Positions 1 to 7,208 of a stretch of DNA of 32,733 nt are shown piece by piece. Positions within the stretch are counted from its first letter, which is position 1. Each line of letters starts with the position of its first letter. The position numbers were made by a program, and so were the translations under genes. Under the pieces are notes generated by a model. It ran no database searches, had not been told where the DNA came from, and saw nothing but the letters and a program-made list of their open reading frames with translations. Origin of the DNA: Mesorhizobium sp. B2-7-1 (GTDB lineage Bacteria > Pseudomonadota > Alphaproteobacteria > Rhizobiales > Rhizobiaceae); NCBI RefSeq assembly GCF_006440735.1, contig NZ_VFUA01000075.1, forward strand, positions 1 to 32,733, in the 5' to 3' direction.

Positions 1-73
1 GAGTAGGGGAGTAGGGGAAGCATTTCCGAGCGCCGTTTTTACAGCGCCCAAAACATACTCCCTTTCTCCCCCA

Positions 74-694
74 CTAGATTCCTTCACCAGCCAATTCTTC
101 CGAAAGCGTCGAAACCTGGTTCTGGGCGCTGCGCATCATCGGGTAGATCGCCAGCACCTTTTGCCAGGCTTCCAGCGCCGACTGCTTGTGACCGGTCTCG
201 GCCATGATCTGGGCGAGGCCCGAGAGCGCGCCGAAATGGCGCGGCTCGAGCTGCAAGGTGCGGTCGATATCGGCCATCGACTTCCCGTAATTCTTCATCA
301 TGAAATGGACGGTGGCGCGCCGGTTCCAGCCTTCGGCATAATCCGGCTGCAAGGTCACCACCTGGTCGAGGAAGTCGAGCGCGACATCGAATTTCTGGTC
401 TGCGGTCGCCTTCTGCGCCCATTGCATCATCAGGTCGATCGAGGCGCTGCCCGACTGGTTCCACTCGTTCCAGATGCGCCCGGCGATGCGCTCTGCCGCC
501 TTTTCATTGCGCTCGCGCTTCAACTCGGTGAAGAGCTGGTCGAGGCGACCCTGTTTGGTCGGAGCGGCCGGCGGCGGCGTGGCGGCGGGCGGCGCGGCAT
601 CCGGAGGCAGCGCGCCCGGCACTGTTTCCGCTCCCGCAGGCAAAGCTGCGGCGGACAGCAGAAGGGCGGTGAAAAATGCAAAAAGAATCCGCAT
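74..694 (-). CDS. Secreted tetratricopeptide-repeat protein
   Basis: A 206-residue protein with a clear Sec signal peptide: a hydrophobic stretch at about residues 3-20 and a likely cleavage after AGA at residue 22. A proline/alanine-rich linker (about 27-46) follows, then a helical region with about three TPR-like units between residues 84 and 187 (for example the LQPDYAEGWNRRATVHF and LEPRHFGALSGLAQIMAETG segments). TPR units are protein-binding scaffolds, so an adaptor role in the periplasm is inferred; no catalytic motif is visible. It lies 144 bases downstream of rpmJ on the same strand, with a repeat-type hairpin between them. The ATG start gives an intact signal peptide. The precise function is unknown. 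Confidence 0.85.
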   Translation of the reverse strand: MRILFAFFTALLLSAAALPAGAETVPGALPPDAAPPAATPPPAAPTKQGRLDQLFTELKRERNEKAAERIAGRIWNEWNQSGSASIDLMMQWAQKATADQKFDVALDFLDQVVTLQPDYAEGWNRRATVHFMMKNYGKSMADIDRTLQLEPRHFGALSGLAQIMAETGHKQSALEAWQKVLAIYPMMRSAQNQVSTLSEELAGEGI

Positions 695-791
695 CGCCGG
701 AATCTAGTCCCGGACGGCGGATCGTCAAAGTGATTTTAGCGTGAGAGCGCCGGCGAACCGGCATTCGACATCAGCGCGGTGTGGCCTCGTC

Positions 792-819
792 GCATGTCGC
801 TTCCTTACGGGCGACATGC
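792..819. repeat. Short palindrome between rpmJ and the TPR gene
   Basis: Perfect 9-bp arms GCATGTCGC / GCGACATGC around a 10-base loop, 20-47 bases after the rpmJ stop. The same GCATGTCG...CGACATGC core occurs in the larger repeat at 31304-31411, so this looks like a solo fragment of that family. It could stabilise or end the rpmJ transcript, but there is no T-tract on the minus strand. Confidence 0.6.
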
Positions 820-838
820 ATCAAGCCGCGCGCAAGCC

Positions 839-964
839 TCAGCCCTGGCGCGCCTTGTAGCGCGGAGCGGTCTTGTTGATGATGTAGATGCGTCCCTTGC
901 GGCGAACCAGCTGGTTGTCGCGGTGACGCGCCTTGAGCGCCTTGAGCGAATTCTTGATCTTCAT
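839..964 (-). CDS. rpmJ: 50S ribosomal protein L36, zinc-free type
   Basis: A 41-residue basic protein beginning MKIKNSLKALKARHRDNQ and ending TAPRYKARQG, which matches the L36 family used by alphaproteobacteria. It has no cysteines, so it lacks the zinc ribbon of the C+ form of L36 and belongs to the C- (YkgO-like) class. L36 binds 23S rRNA late in large-subunit assembly. The start is the ATG at 964; longer upstream reading in the same frame is not L36-like. The upstream ribosome site is weak (AGG about 7 bases before ATG), and the leader carries two strong palindromes (985-999 and 1004-1038), which could affect its translation or transcription. Confidence 0.95.
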   Translation of the reverse strand: MKIKNSLKALKARHRDNQLVRRKGRIYIINKTAPRYKARQG

Positions 965-984
965 GGTCTTGCCTGTTCGGTCAG

Positions 985-999
985 GGCCCGTCCCGGGCC
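985..999 (-). promoter_or_regulatory. Small hairpin in the rpmJ leader
   Basis: GGCCCG / CGGGCC with a 3-base loop, 21 bases upstream of the rpmJ ATG. Together with the larger palindrome at 1004-1038 it puts two stable stems directly before a ribosomal protein gene with a weak ribosome site. A regulatory role is inferred. Confidence 0.35.
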
Positions 1000-1003
1000 G
1001 AAT

Positions 1004-1038
1004 TTCAAAGGCGCGCCCGGAAAAGGCGCGCCTTTGAA
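1004..1038. promoter_or_regulatory. Perfect 14-bp-arm palindrome upstream of rpmJ
   Basis: TTCAAAGGCGCGCC and its exact reverse complement flank a 7-base loop. It lies in the 244-base divergent gap between rpmJ (minus) and the LprI-like gene (plus), 40 bases from the rpmJ start. Neither strand has more than three Ts after the stem, so it is not a standard terminator. A leader attenuator or a protein-binding site is possible. Confidence 0.5.
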
Positions 1039-1208
1039 CTTGCGGTGGCTCATAAACGAGGAGTGTCGTCCGTGTCAACCACGTGACGATGTCCGAATGC
1101 CACAAGGGACGCGGCATATCAAATATTCGCCATCCCGGCGGCGCGCCATTGCGCGACTCAAAAGCGGCTGGAATGGTGCGGTCTCGGCGAAACGACCGGA
1201 GATTCCAC

Positions 1209-1634
1209 ATGCGCCGCCTGCTTCTGTCTGCCTGTCTGGTCCTGCTTGCGACCGCCCCGGCCGCCTTTGCCGAGGATTGCGACCGCAACGACGACAGCCA
1301 GTCGATGCTGAACGTCTGCGCCGATGCCGACTATCAGGCCGCCGATGCCAAGCTCAATGCCGCATATAAGAACATCGTCGGCAGCAACGATCAGGCCTCG
1401 AACAAGCTGCTGCAGACGGCGCAGCGCGCCTGGATCGCCTTCCGCGATGCCGAATGCACCTATTCGACCGCCGACAGCGAAGGCGGCTCCATCCATCCGA
1501 TGGAGGTTTCGGAATGCCTGACGAAGCTCACCAACGAGCGCATAAAGCAGCTCACGTCCGGCGCCAACTGCAAGCTGAGCGATCCGAGCTGCGCCGGCTC
1601 GGACGCGGGCGACGACGACCAGGACATGCAGTAG
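1209..1634 (+). CDS. Secreted LprI/DUF1311-family protein
   Basis: A 141-residue protein with a Sec signal peptide (residues 1-21, cleavage after AFA) and a mature domain with the family's ADAKLNAAYK and AQRAWIAFRD signatures. Six cysteines in the mature part (about 24, 37, 83, 103, 121, 128) suggest periplasmic disulfides. The tail is very acidic (DAGDDDQDMQ). The family is named after mycobacterial LprI, a lysozyme inhibitor; inhibition here is inferred only. The start at 1209 is supported by GGAG at 1198-1201 and by the signal peptide. It converges on purK, with stops only a few bases apart. A paralogue with the same signatures lies at 11523-11915. Confidence 0.85.
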   Translation: MRRLLLSACLVLLATAPAAFAEDCDRNDDSQSMLNVCADADYQAADAKLNAAYKNIVGSNDQASNKLLQTAQRAWIAFRDAECTYSTADSEGGSIHPMEVSECLTKLTNERIKQLTSGANCKLSDPSCAGSDAGDDDQDMQ

Positions 1635-1638
1635 GGCG

Positions 1639-2715
1639 TTATTTCGGCCTGATGAGGCGCGTGAAATGGCCCATCTTGCGGCCGGGGCGTGACTCGGCCT
1701 TGCCGTAGAGATGCAGCATCAGGTCGGGTTCGGCGAGCAGCGCCGGCACCTTAAGCATGTCGTCGCCGATCAGGTTTTCCATCACGCAGTCGAAATGGCG
1801 GGCAGGCGTACCCAGCGGCAGGCCGGCGATGGCGCGGATATGCTGCTCGAACTGCGAGATAACGCAGGCAGCTTCCGTCCAATGGCCGGAATTGTGCACG
1901 CGGGGCGCCAGCTCGTTGGCCAGAAGCGAGCCGTCGGCAAGGACGAAAAACTCGACACCGATGACGCCGACATAGCCGAGCGCGGAAAGGATTTTCGCTG
2001 CGGCATCCTTGGCTGCCGCAGCCGTTTCAGCCCCGATAGCCGCCGGCAGCGTGGATGTGCGCAATATGCCTTCGCGATGCACGTTCTCGGACGGATCGAA
2101 AGCGGCGATGGCTCCGTCGAGGCCGCGCGCGGCGATCACCGAAATCTCGCGCTCGAAGGCGACGAGCGATTCCAAGATCAGCGGCACATTGCCCATCGCC
2201 TCGCAGACGCCGGCAAAGCCGGCCGTCTCCATGTTGCGGAAGACGCGCTGGCCCTTGCCGTCATAGCCCATGCGGCGGGTCTTCAGCACGCCGCTGCCGT
2301 TGAACGTCCTCAACGCCTCGGTCAACTGGTCGTCATTGTCGACCGGGCGGAATGCCGCCGTGGGGATGCCGATGCCGTTCAGGAAACTCTTTTCGGTCAC
2401 GCGATCCTGCGCGACTTCGAGCGCGCGTGCCGGCGGATAGACCGGGACCTTTGCCGCCAGCGTTTCAGCCGCCGTGACCGGGACGTTCTCGAATTCATAG
2501 GTGACGACGGCGCTGGCGGCGGCCAATTCGGCAAGCGCCGCGGGGTCGTCATAGGCGGCGACGATCTGGCGGTTGGCGACCTGCGCGGCTGGGCAGTCGG
2601 CCTGCGGTTCCAGCACCACGATGCGGTAGCCGAGGCGGGCGGCGGCCATCGCCAGCATGCGGCCGAGCTGGCCGCCGCCGATGATGCCGATGGTCGATCC
2701 AGGAGCCAGGCTCAC
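1639..2715 (-). CDS. purK: 5-(carboxyamino)imidazole ribonucleotide synthase
   Basis: A 358-residue ATP-grasp enzyme that makes N5-CAIR from AIR, bicarbonate and ATP in de novo purine synthesis. Visible motifs: the N-terminal GGGQLGRMLAMAA nucleotide-binding loop, TYEFENVP, the ATP-grasp segment with FEREISVIAARG, and NELAPRVHNSGHWT near the active site. Its length is typical of the family. It starts with GTG at 2713-2715, and that GTG overlaps the purE stop (GTGA), so the two are translationally coupled. It makes the substrate of PurE. Its 3' end converges on the LprI-like gene. Confidence 0.97.
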   Translation of the reverse strand: MSLAPGSTIGIIGGGQLGRMLAMAAARLGYRIVVLEPQADCPAAQVANRQIVAAYDDPAALAELAAASAVVTYEFENVPVTAAETLAAKVPVYPPARALEVAQDRVTEKSFLNGIGIPTAAFRPVDNDDQLTEALRTFNGSGVLKTRRMGYDGKGQRVFRNMETAGFAGVCEAMGNVPLILESLVAFEREISVIAARGLDGAIAAFDPSENVHREGILRTSTLPAAIGAETAAAAKDAAAKILSALGYVGVIGVEFFVLADGSLLANELAPRVHNSGHWTEAACVISQFEQHIRAIAGLPLGTPARHFDCVMENLIGDDMLKVPALLAEPDLMLHLYGKAESRPGRKMGHFTRLIRPK

Positions 2716-3209
2716 GGCGCGTCCGTCGGCTCGGTGGCGACCTTGGCGGTCTGCGCCGAGCGCCAGGCGTCGAGCCGGGCCGCTAATTTGTCGTCGTTGA
2801 GCGCCAGCACGGCGGCGGCGAGAAGCGCGGCATTGGCGGCGCCCGCCTTGCCGATCGCCAGCGTGCCGACCGGGATGCCGGCCGGCATCTGCACGATGGA
2901 GAGCAGCGAGTCCTGGCCCGACAGCGCCTTGGATTCGACCGGAACGCCGAACACGGGCAGCGGCGTCATCGCGGCCGTCATGCCGGGCAGATGCGCCGCG
3001 CCACCGGCGCCGGCGATGATCACCTTGAAGCCGGCGGCCTTGGCGCCCTTGGCGAACGCATAGAGACGGTCGGGGGTGCGGTGGGCGGAGACGATCAGCC
3101 TTTTGTGCGGGATGCCCAGCGCCTCAAGCGTTTCCGCGGCCTGGCGCATCGTCGCCCAGTCGGACTGGCTGCCCATGATGATGGCGACGTCGGCACGCTG
3201 ATCGGTCAA
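2712..3209 (-). CDS. purE: N5-CAIR mutase (PurE)
   Basis: Class I PurE converts N5-CAIR to CAIR, the step after PurK. Motifs: VAIIMGSQSDWATM near the N-terminus, SAHRTP, and GAGGAAHLPGMTAA, which bind the ribonucleotide and carry the catalytic histidine. I chose the TTG at 3207-3209 (165 residues) because GGGGAG sits 7 bases before it. The frame stays open to another TTG at 3230 (172 residues), which would put that purine-rich site inside the gene. The gene precedes purK in the same transcript. No purine riboswitch fold was recognised upstream. Confidence 0.95.
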   Translation of the reverse strand: MTDQRADVAIIMGSQSDWATMRQAAETLEALGIPHKRLIVSAHRTPDRLYAFAKGAKAAGFKVIIAGAGGAAHLPGMTAAMTPLPVFGVPVESKALSGQDSLLSIVQMPAGIPVGTLAIGKAGAANAALLAAAVLALNDDKLAARLDAWRSAQTAKVATEPTDAP

Positions 3210-3347
3210 GGCTTCGCTCCCCGGCGGCAAAGGCGCGCCTTAGCGGAATTCGCCGATAGCCGCAAGGATTGTCGCGAAGAGCGCCCCTTCGCTGCCCGCA
3301 CGGCCCCGCAACCTCGTGGCCGCGACTCCACTTTCGGGAGACATGCT

Positions 3348-3551
3348 TTAGGCGATGATGTCGGGAATGATGCGGTCTTCCAGCGCCGACAGCCGGTCTT
3401 TCAGCATCAGCTTCTTCTTCTTCATGCGCTGGATCTGAAGCGGGTCGCAGCCCGTGGCGATCATCGCGTTGATGGCGGCGTCGAAATCGGCGTGTTCTTG
3501 TTTGAGCCGGGAATATTCGAGGCGTATTTCAGCCTGTTCCTGTTCGGACAT
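3348..3551 (-). CDS. DUF465 (YdcH-family) small helical protein
   Basis: A 67-residue, highly charged, all-helical protein with the family's pattern: a first helix (EQAEIRLEYSRLKQEHADFD), a turn near CDPLQ, and a second helix with the basic run RMKKKKLMLKDRLSALEDRI. DUF465 proteins are common in alphaproteobacteria and have no firm function. It is divergent from another DUF465 gene at 3782, with about 230 bases between the starts. It lies upstream of purE on the same strand with a 138-base gap, so shared transcription is possible but not obvious. Confidence 0.88.
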   Translation of the reverse strand: MSEQEQAEIRLEYSRLKQEHADFDAAINAMIATGCDPLQIQRMKKKKLMLKDRLSALEDRIIPDIIA

Positions 3552-3642
3552 TATCTACCGTTTAGCGTATGCATCGCCCAATCGGGCTGGTTGGGCGGAA
3601 CCGGTTGGTGACCGGCGCGCAGCCCTTATCACATTTCACTTT

Positions 3643-3672
3643 GTCGTGGAATGCTACCACGTGGCATTCGAC
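3643..3672. promoter_or_regulatory. Palindrome between the two divergent DUF465 genes
   Basis: GAATGC (3649-3654) and GCATTC (3664-3669) flank a loop that holds the self-complementary hexamer CACGTG, with outer GTC/GAC pairs. It is near the middle of the 230-base divergent gap and could be a shared operator. Binding is inferred from symmetry only. Confidence 0.35.
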
Positions 3673-3781
3673 ATCGAGATCGGTTGGTGGCAAACTGTCA
3701 TCGTGCCGTCACAGTCGCAACCTGCGGTGGAGGCGCCCGCGACGGCTGCAATCGAGGAAACCATGAAAGGGAGAACCAATC

Positions 3782-3961
3782 ATGTCTCTTGCATCCCATC
3801 TTGATGAGTTGCAGCGGAAACACGGTGACATCGAGCGCGAGCTCATCGACGCGATGAACCATCCATCGGTGGACGACCTCGAAATCGTGAATCTCAAGCG
3901 ACGCAAGCTGGCAATCAAGGACGAGATTGAAAAGCTGAAGGGAAGCCCGACCACGCACTGA
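3782..3961 (+). CDS. DUF465 (YdcH-family) small protein
   Basis: A 59-residue ORF that starts MSLASHLDELQRKHGDIE and ends KLKGSPTTH. It shows the DUF465 helix-turn-helix pattern (ELIDAMNHPSVDDLEIVNLK then RRKLAIKDEIEKLKG). The start is well supported by GGGAG at 3769-3773, 8 bases before the ATG. It is a divergent paralogue of the 3348-3551 gene, shorter and with a less basic second helix. A strong stem at 4007-4029 follows it. Function unknown. Confidence 0.85.
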   Translation: MSLASHLDELQRKHGDIERELIDAMNHPSVDDLEIVNLKRRKLAIKDEIEKLKGSPTTH

Positions 3962-4006
3962 AGCTCTTCCAGGCACCATCACCGCAACCCGCCGCGGTAA
4001 AGTCCT

Positions 4007-4029
4007 CCGGTGGCAACAACTGCCACCGG
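4007..4029 (+). terminator. Stem-loop after the DUF465 gene
   Basis: CCGGTGGCA / TGCCACCGG with a 5-base loop, 45 bases after the stop at 3961. The following bases hold only a short T run (CTTTTG), so this is at best a weak intrinsic terminator. Confidence 0.45.
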
Positions 4030-4142
4030 CTTGGTGCTTTTGACTGAAATCACCTGAAGTTTGGGCGCGTCCCCCGTGGCCCGACGCGCTGTCGTTGTCT
4101 GCGCGATCCACCGATCAAGCGTGGCCGTTGTAGACATTGGCG

Positions 4143-4165
4143 ATGGCTTGCCATTGACAAGCCAT
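4143..4165 (+). promoter_or_regulatory. Palindrome over a TTGACA box upstream of ispG
   Basis: ATGGCTTG / CAAGCCAT arms of 8 bp with a 7-base loop; the right arm overlaps TTGACA at 4154-4159, a -35-like hexamer. The expected -10 position (about 4177-4182) is poor. It lies 51 bases before the ispG start. Possible operator or leader stem. Confidence 0.35.
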
Positions 4166-4215
4166 CTTTGCTCCGCCACCTCATGCCCGGACCTTGCAGA
4201 TAAGAGGCGGCCGGC

Positions 4216-5466
4216 ATGACCGGATATTTTTCCTCCCCTTTCCCGCGCCGGACGTCGGTCGGCGTCGATGTCGGCGGCGTCATCGTCGGCGGTGGCGCGC
4301 CCGTCGTCGTTCAGTCGATGACCAACACAGACACCGCGGATGTCGACCAGACGGTCGCTCAGGTGGCGGCGCTGCACCGGGCCGGCTCGGAAATCGTGCG
4401 CATCACCGTCGACCGCGACGAAAGCGCGGCCGCGGTTCCGCGCATCCATGAGCGGCTGCTGCGGCTCGGCATCGACGTGCCGCTGGTCGGCGACTTCCAC
4501 TATATCGGCCACAAGCTCTTGGCCGATCACCCGGCCTGCGCCGAGGCGCTGGCGAAATACCGCATCAATCCCGGCAATGTCGGCTTCAAGGACAAGAAGG
4601 ACCGCCAGTTCGCGGCGATCGTCGAAATGGCGATCAAGCATGACAAGCCGGTGCGCATCGGCGTCAACTGGGGCTCGCTCGACCAGGAGCTTTTGACCCG
4701 GCTGATGGATGACAACCAGGCCCACGGTTTTCCTCTGACGGCACAGGAAGTGACGCGCGAGGCGATCGTGCAGTCGGCGATCCTGTCGGCCGAGATGGCC
4801 GAAGAGATCGGGCTTGGCCGCGACAAGATCATCCTGTCGGCCAAGGTCAGCGGCGTGCAGGATTTGATCGCCGTCTATACCGAGCTTGCCACGCGCTCCG
4901 ACCATGCGCTGCATCTGGGCCTGACCGAGGCCGGCATGGGCACCAAGGGCATCGTCGCCTCGTCCGCCGCCATGGGTATCCTCCTGCAGCAAGGCATCGG
5001 CGACACGATCCGCATTTCGCTGACGCCGGAGCCGAATGGCGACCGCACGCGCGAGGTTCAGGTCTCGCAGGAGCTCCTGCAGACGATGGGCTTCCGCCAG
5101 TTCGTGCCGATCGTCGCGGCCTGCCCCGGCTGCGGCCGCACGACGTCCACCGTGTTCCAGGAGCTCGCCCAGAGCATCCAGGCCGACATCCGCAAGAACA
5201 TGCCGGTGTGGCGTGAAAAATATCCCGGCGTCGAGAACCTCAAGGTCGCGGTGATGGGCTGCATCGTCAACGGTCCCGGCGAATCCAAGCATGCCGATAT
5301 CGGCATATCGCTGCCCGGCACCGGCGAGACGCCGACCGCGCCCGTCTTCATCGACGGCAAGAAGGCGGCGACTTTACGCGCCCCCTCGATCGCGCAGGAT
5401 TTCGAGAAGATGGTCGGCGACTATATCGAGCAGCGCTACGGACACGGCAAAGCCGCCGCGGAATGA
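4216..5466 (+). CDS. ispG: 4-hydroxy-3-methylbut-2-enyl diphosphate synthase
   Basis: A 416-residue GcpE/IspG enzyme of the MEP isoprenoid pathway, converting MEcPP to HMBPP with electrons from a 4Fe-4S cluster. The N-terminal TIM-barrel part includes QSMTNTDTADV, VPLVGDFHYIG and RINPGN. The C-terminal cluster domain has Cys303 and Cys306 (ACPGCGR) and Cys349 in MGCIVNGPGE, with the fourth ligand glutamate at about 356. Length and motifs are complete. It is followed after only 4 bases by the lytic transglycosylase gene, so the two are probably co-transcribed although they serve different processes. A palindrome overlapping a TTGACA box lies upstream. Confidence 0.97.
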   Translation: MTGYFSSPFPRRTSVGVDVGGVIVGGGAPVVVQSMTNTDTADVDQTVAQVAALHRAGSEIVRITVDRDESAAAVPRIHERLLRLGIDVPLVGDFHYIGHKLLADHPACAEALAKYRINPGNVGFKDKKDRQFAAIVEMAIKHDKPVRIGVNWGSLDQELLTRLMDDNQAHGFPLTAQEVTREAIVQSAILSAEMAEEIGLGRDKIILSAKVSGVQDLIAVYTELATRSDHALHLGLTEAGMGTKGIVASSAAMGILLQQGIGDTIRISLTPEPNGDRTREVQVSQELLQTMGFRQFVPIVAACPGCGRTTSTVFQELAQSIQADIRKNMPVWREKYPGVENLKVAVMGCIVNGPGESKHADIGISLPGTGETPTAPVFIDGKKAATLRAPSIAQDFEKMVGDYIEQRYGHGKAAAE

Positions 5467-5470
5467 GCCG

Positions 5471-6331
5471 ATGCAGCGTTTCCTGAAGGCAACGCTGCTC
5501 TTGCTTTTCGTGATGATCACGGCCGGCCAGGCATTCGCCGATCCGCCGCAGTCGCGGTCCGCGGCCAAACGGCTGATCAACCGTGTCTGCGATCTGATCG
5601 AAACCCAGGCCCAACAGAACGGCCTGCCCAAGGATTTCTTCGCCCGGCTGATCTGGAAGGAAAGCCGATTCGATCCGAACGCGGTGAGCCCGGTCGGCGC
5701 CGAAGGCATCGCGCAATTCATGCCGGGAACCGCCAAGATGCGCGGCCTGGCCAATTCCTTCGACATCGAGCAGGCCATCCCGGCTTCGGCCAAGTATCTC
5801 GCCGAAATGAAGGGCAGCTACGGCAATCTCGGCCTCGCAGCAGCAGCCTACAATGCCGGTGAGAACAGAGTGTCGCGCTGGCTGAGTTCGGGCGGCTTCC
5901 TGCCGATGGAGACGGAAAGCTATGTCTTCGACGTCATGGGCGAGCCCGTCGACAAGTTCTCGGACAAGTCCTATGCCGGCACCGTCCAGCCGCTCGATCC
6001 CAAGATGAGCTTCGCGGTCGCCTGCCGCCGGCTGCCGGTGATCATGTCGCGAACCGTCGCCATGGCCTCGATCAACGTCAAGCCGTGGGGTGTCCAGGTG
6101 GCCGGCAATTTCCGCCGCTCGGCTGCGATCGGCCAATGGCTGCGGGTCAGGGGCCGGTTCCCGGCTCTGCTCGCCAGCCATGACCCGGTGGTGAGCCGGG
6201 TGCGCACGCCGATCGGCCGGCGCGGCATCTATGCGGTCAGGATCGGCGCCGATTCGCGCGGCGAGGCCAACGGCATCTGCAACAAGCTGCAGGGCGTCGG
6301 CGGCGCCTGCGTGGTGTTGCGCAACCGGTGA
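5471..6331 (+). CDS. Exported lytic transglycosylase with SPOR-like C-terminus
   Basis: A 286-residue protein with a signal peptide (about 1-23, cleavage near AFA-D) and an SLT-type lysozyme-like domain: catalytic Glu64 in LIWKESRFDPNAVSP, then GAEGIAQFMPGTAKMRGL and AAAAYNAGENRVSRWL. Such enzymes cleave the MurNAc-GlcNAc bond, forming 1,6-anhydro ends, in the periplasm. The last 80 or so residues (RGIYAVRIGADSRGEA and GGACVVLRN) look like a SPOR peptidoglycan-binding domain. The start ATG is 4 bases after the ispG stop. It has no strong ribosome site of its own, which suggests coupling to ispG. The frame is open upstream, but the signal peptide fixes the start. Confidence 0.92.
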   Translation: MQRFLKATLLLLFVMITAGQAFADPPQSRSAAKRLINRVCDLIETQAQQNGLPKDFFARLIWKESRFDPNAVSPVGAEGIAQFMPGTAKMRGLANSFDIEQAIPASAKYLAEMKGSYGNLGLAAAAYNAGENRVSRWLSSGGFLPMETESYVFDVMGEPVDKFSDKSYAGTVQPLDPKMSFAVACRRLPVIMSRTVAMASINVKPWGVQVAGNFRRSAAIGQWLRVRGRFPALLASHDPVVSRVRTPIGRRGIYAVRIGADSRGEANGICNKLQGVGGACVVLRNR

Positions 6332-6348
6332 CGTGAAGGGGGCTGGAC

Positions 6349-6900
6349 ATGGCAGCGAAGATCGTCCTGCTCAACGGCGTCGGCAGCGCCGGCAAAAGCT
6401 CGATCGCGGGGGCCTTGCAGGGAATGACCGCCGAGCCGTATCTGCATGTCGCGATGGACGCCTTCCTGGAAATGCTGCCGGAGGCGCTGCAGGAGAACCT
6501 GCCAGGTTTCGCCTTCAGGACCAGTTGGGAGGACGGCAAGCCATCCGTCGCGATCGAGGCAGGGCCGGTCGGCAGGCGGGCCATGCAAGGCATGCGGCAC
6601 GCCATCGCGGCGATGGCGCGCCAGGGCAACAACCTCATCGTCGACGATGTGATGCTCGACGGCGAAATGGCGCGGTATCAGGAACTGCTGTCCGACTTCG
6701 AGCTTTTCCGCATCGGCGTGTTAGCGCCGCTCGATATGCTCGAAGCCCGCGAAAGCGCGCGAACCGACCGATTGCCCGGACTTGCGCGCTGGCAGTTCGA
6801 GCGCGTGCACAGGGGGATACGCTACGATCTCGAGGTCGACACCAGCATGCTGACCGCGCAGGAATGCGCCCGCCTCATCCTGCAGCGATTTAAATTGTAG
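6349..6900 (+). CDS. Chloramphenicol phosphotransferase-like P-loop kinase
   Basis: A 183-residue P-loop protein with IVLLNGVGSAGKSSIAGAL at its N-terminus (Walker A at about residues 10-17), a conserved acidic DAF segment near 37 and a NLIVDDVML strand. This resembles the CPT-like superfamily, whose founder phosphorylates chloramphenicol. Most members are uncharacterised kinases, so the substrate here is unknown and resistance should not be assumed. A clear ribosome site (AAGGGGG) precedes the ATG by 7 bases, and the gene begins 17 bases after the transglycosylase, as the last member of the ispG run. Confidence 0.8.
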   Translation: MAAKIVLLNGVGSAGKSSIAGALQGMTAEPYLHVAMDAFLEMLPEALQENLPGFAFRTSWEDGKPSVAIEAGPVGRRAMQGMRHAIAAMARQGNNLIVDDVMLDGEMARYQELLSDFELFRIGVLAPLDMLEARESARTDRLPGLARWQFERVHRGIRYDLEVDTSMLTAQECARLILQRFKL

Positions 6901-6965
6901 CCACTTGCATTCCTTGCGGGGGATCGAGCTTCCCGGTCGTCAACAACGCAGATTGCCAATTACTA

Positions 6966-7081
6966 ACGCGTTTCACCATTTCACGGAAACGGCGAAACAC
7001 GCTATCTCTTTGCCTTACCGGAAGGAAGGCTACGGCGAAGTCGCCGAGCCTAACCGCCACACTTTTCCTGGAATTGCTCTA
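6966..7081. repeat. Rhizobial-type intergenic palindromic repeat, copy 1
   Basis: This stretch matches 27057-27183 over most of its length: GCGTTTCACC, TTTCACGGAAACGGCGAA, TATCTCTTTG and CACTTTTCCTGGAATTGCTC recur in the same order. It is built from two imperfect stem-loops. It fills most of the 308-base gap 6901-7208, which holds no gene. Confidence 0.8.
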
Positions 7082-7208
7082 ATGTTGCGACGAGAATCGG
7101 CTTGTCAGGGCGGCGGCGATTAAACCTTAATACGCCCTGCCATAGTAAGAGCGGGCTCAGTATTTCCGGGGCATATTCTTTATTCGCGAATCTTACAGGG
7201 GGAGCATC

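Noticed and set aside
1..73. Tandem GTAGGGGA at the left edge as part of a mobile element
   Set aside because: Only two copies of 8 bp, with no flanking inverted repeat or gene; nothing supports an element.
1711..3063. A 450-codon plus-strand frame over purK and purE
   Set aside because: Antisense shadow of two complete purine genes.
3230..3241. AAGGCGCGCCTT palindrome upstream of purE, similar to the rpmJ leader core
   Set aside because: It is only 12 bp and GGCGCGCC is frequent in GC-rich DNA; there is no wider match between the two sites.
3240..3347. Possible purine riboswitch before purE
   Set aside because: No conserved purine-aptamer core or terminator pair is visible; the gap looks unstructured.
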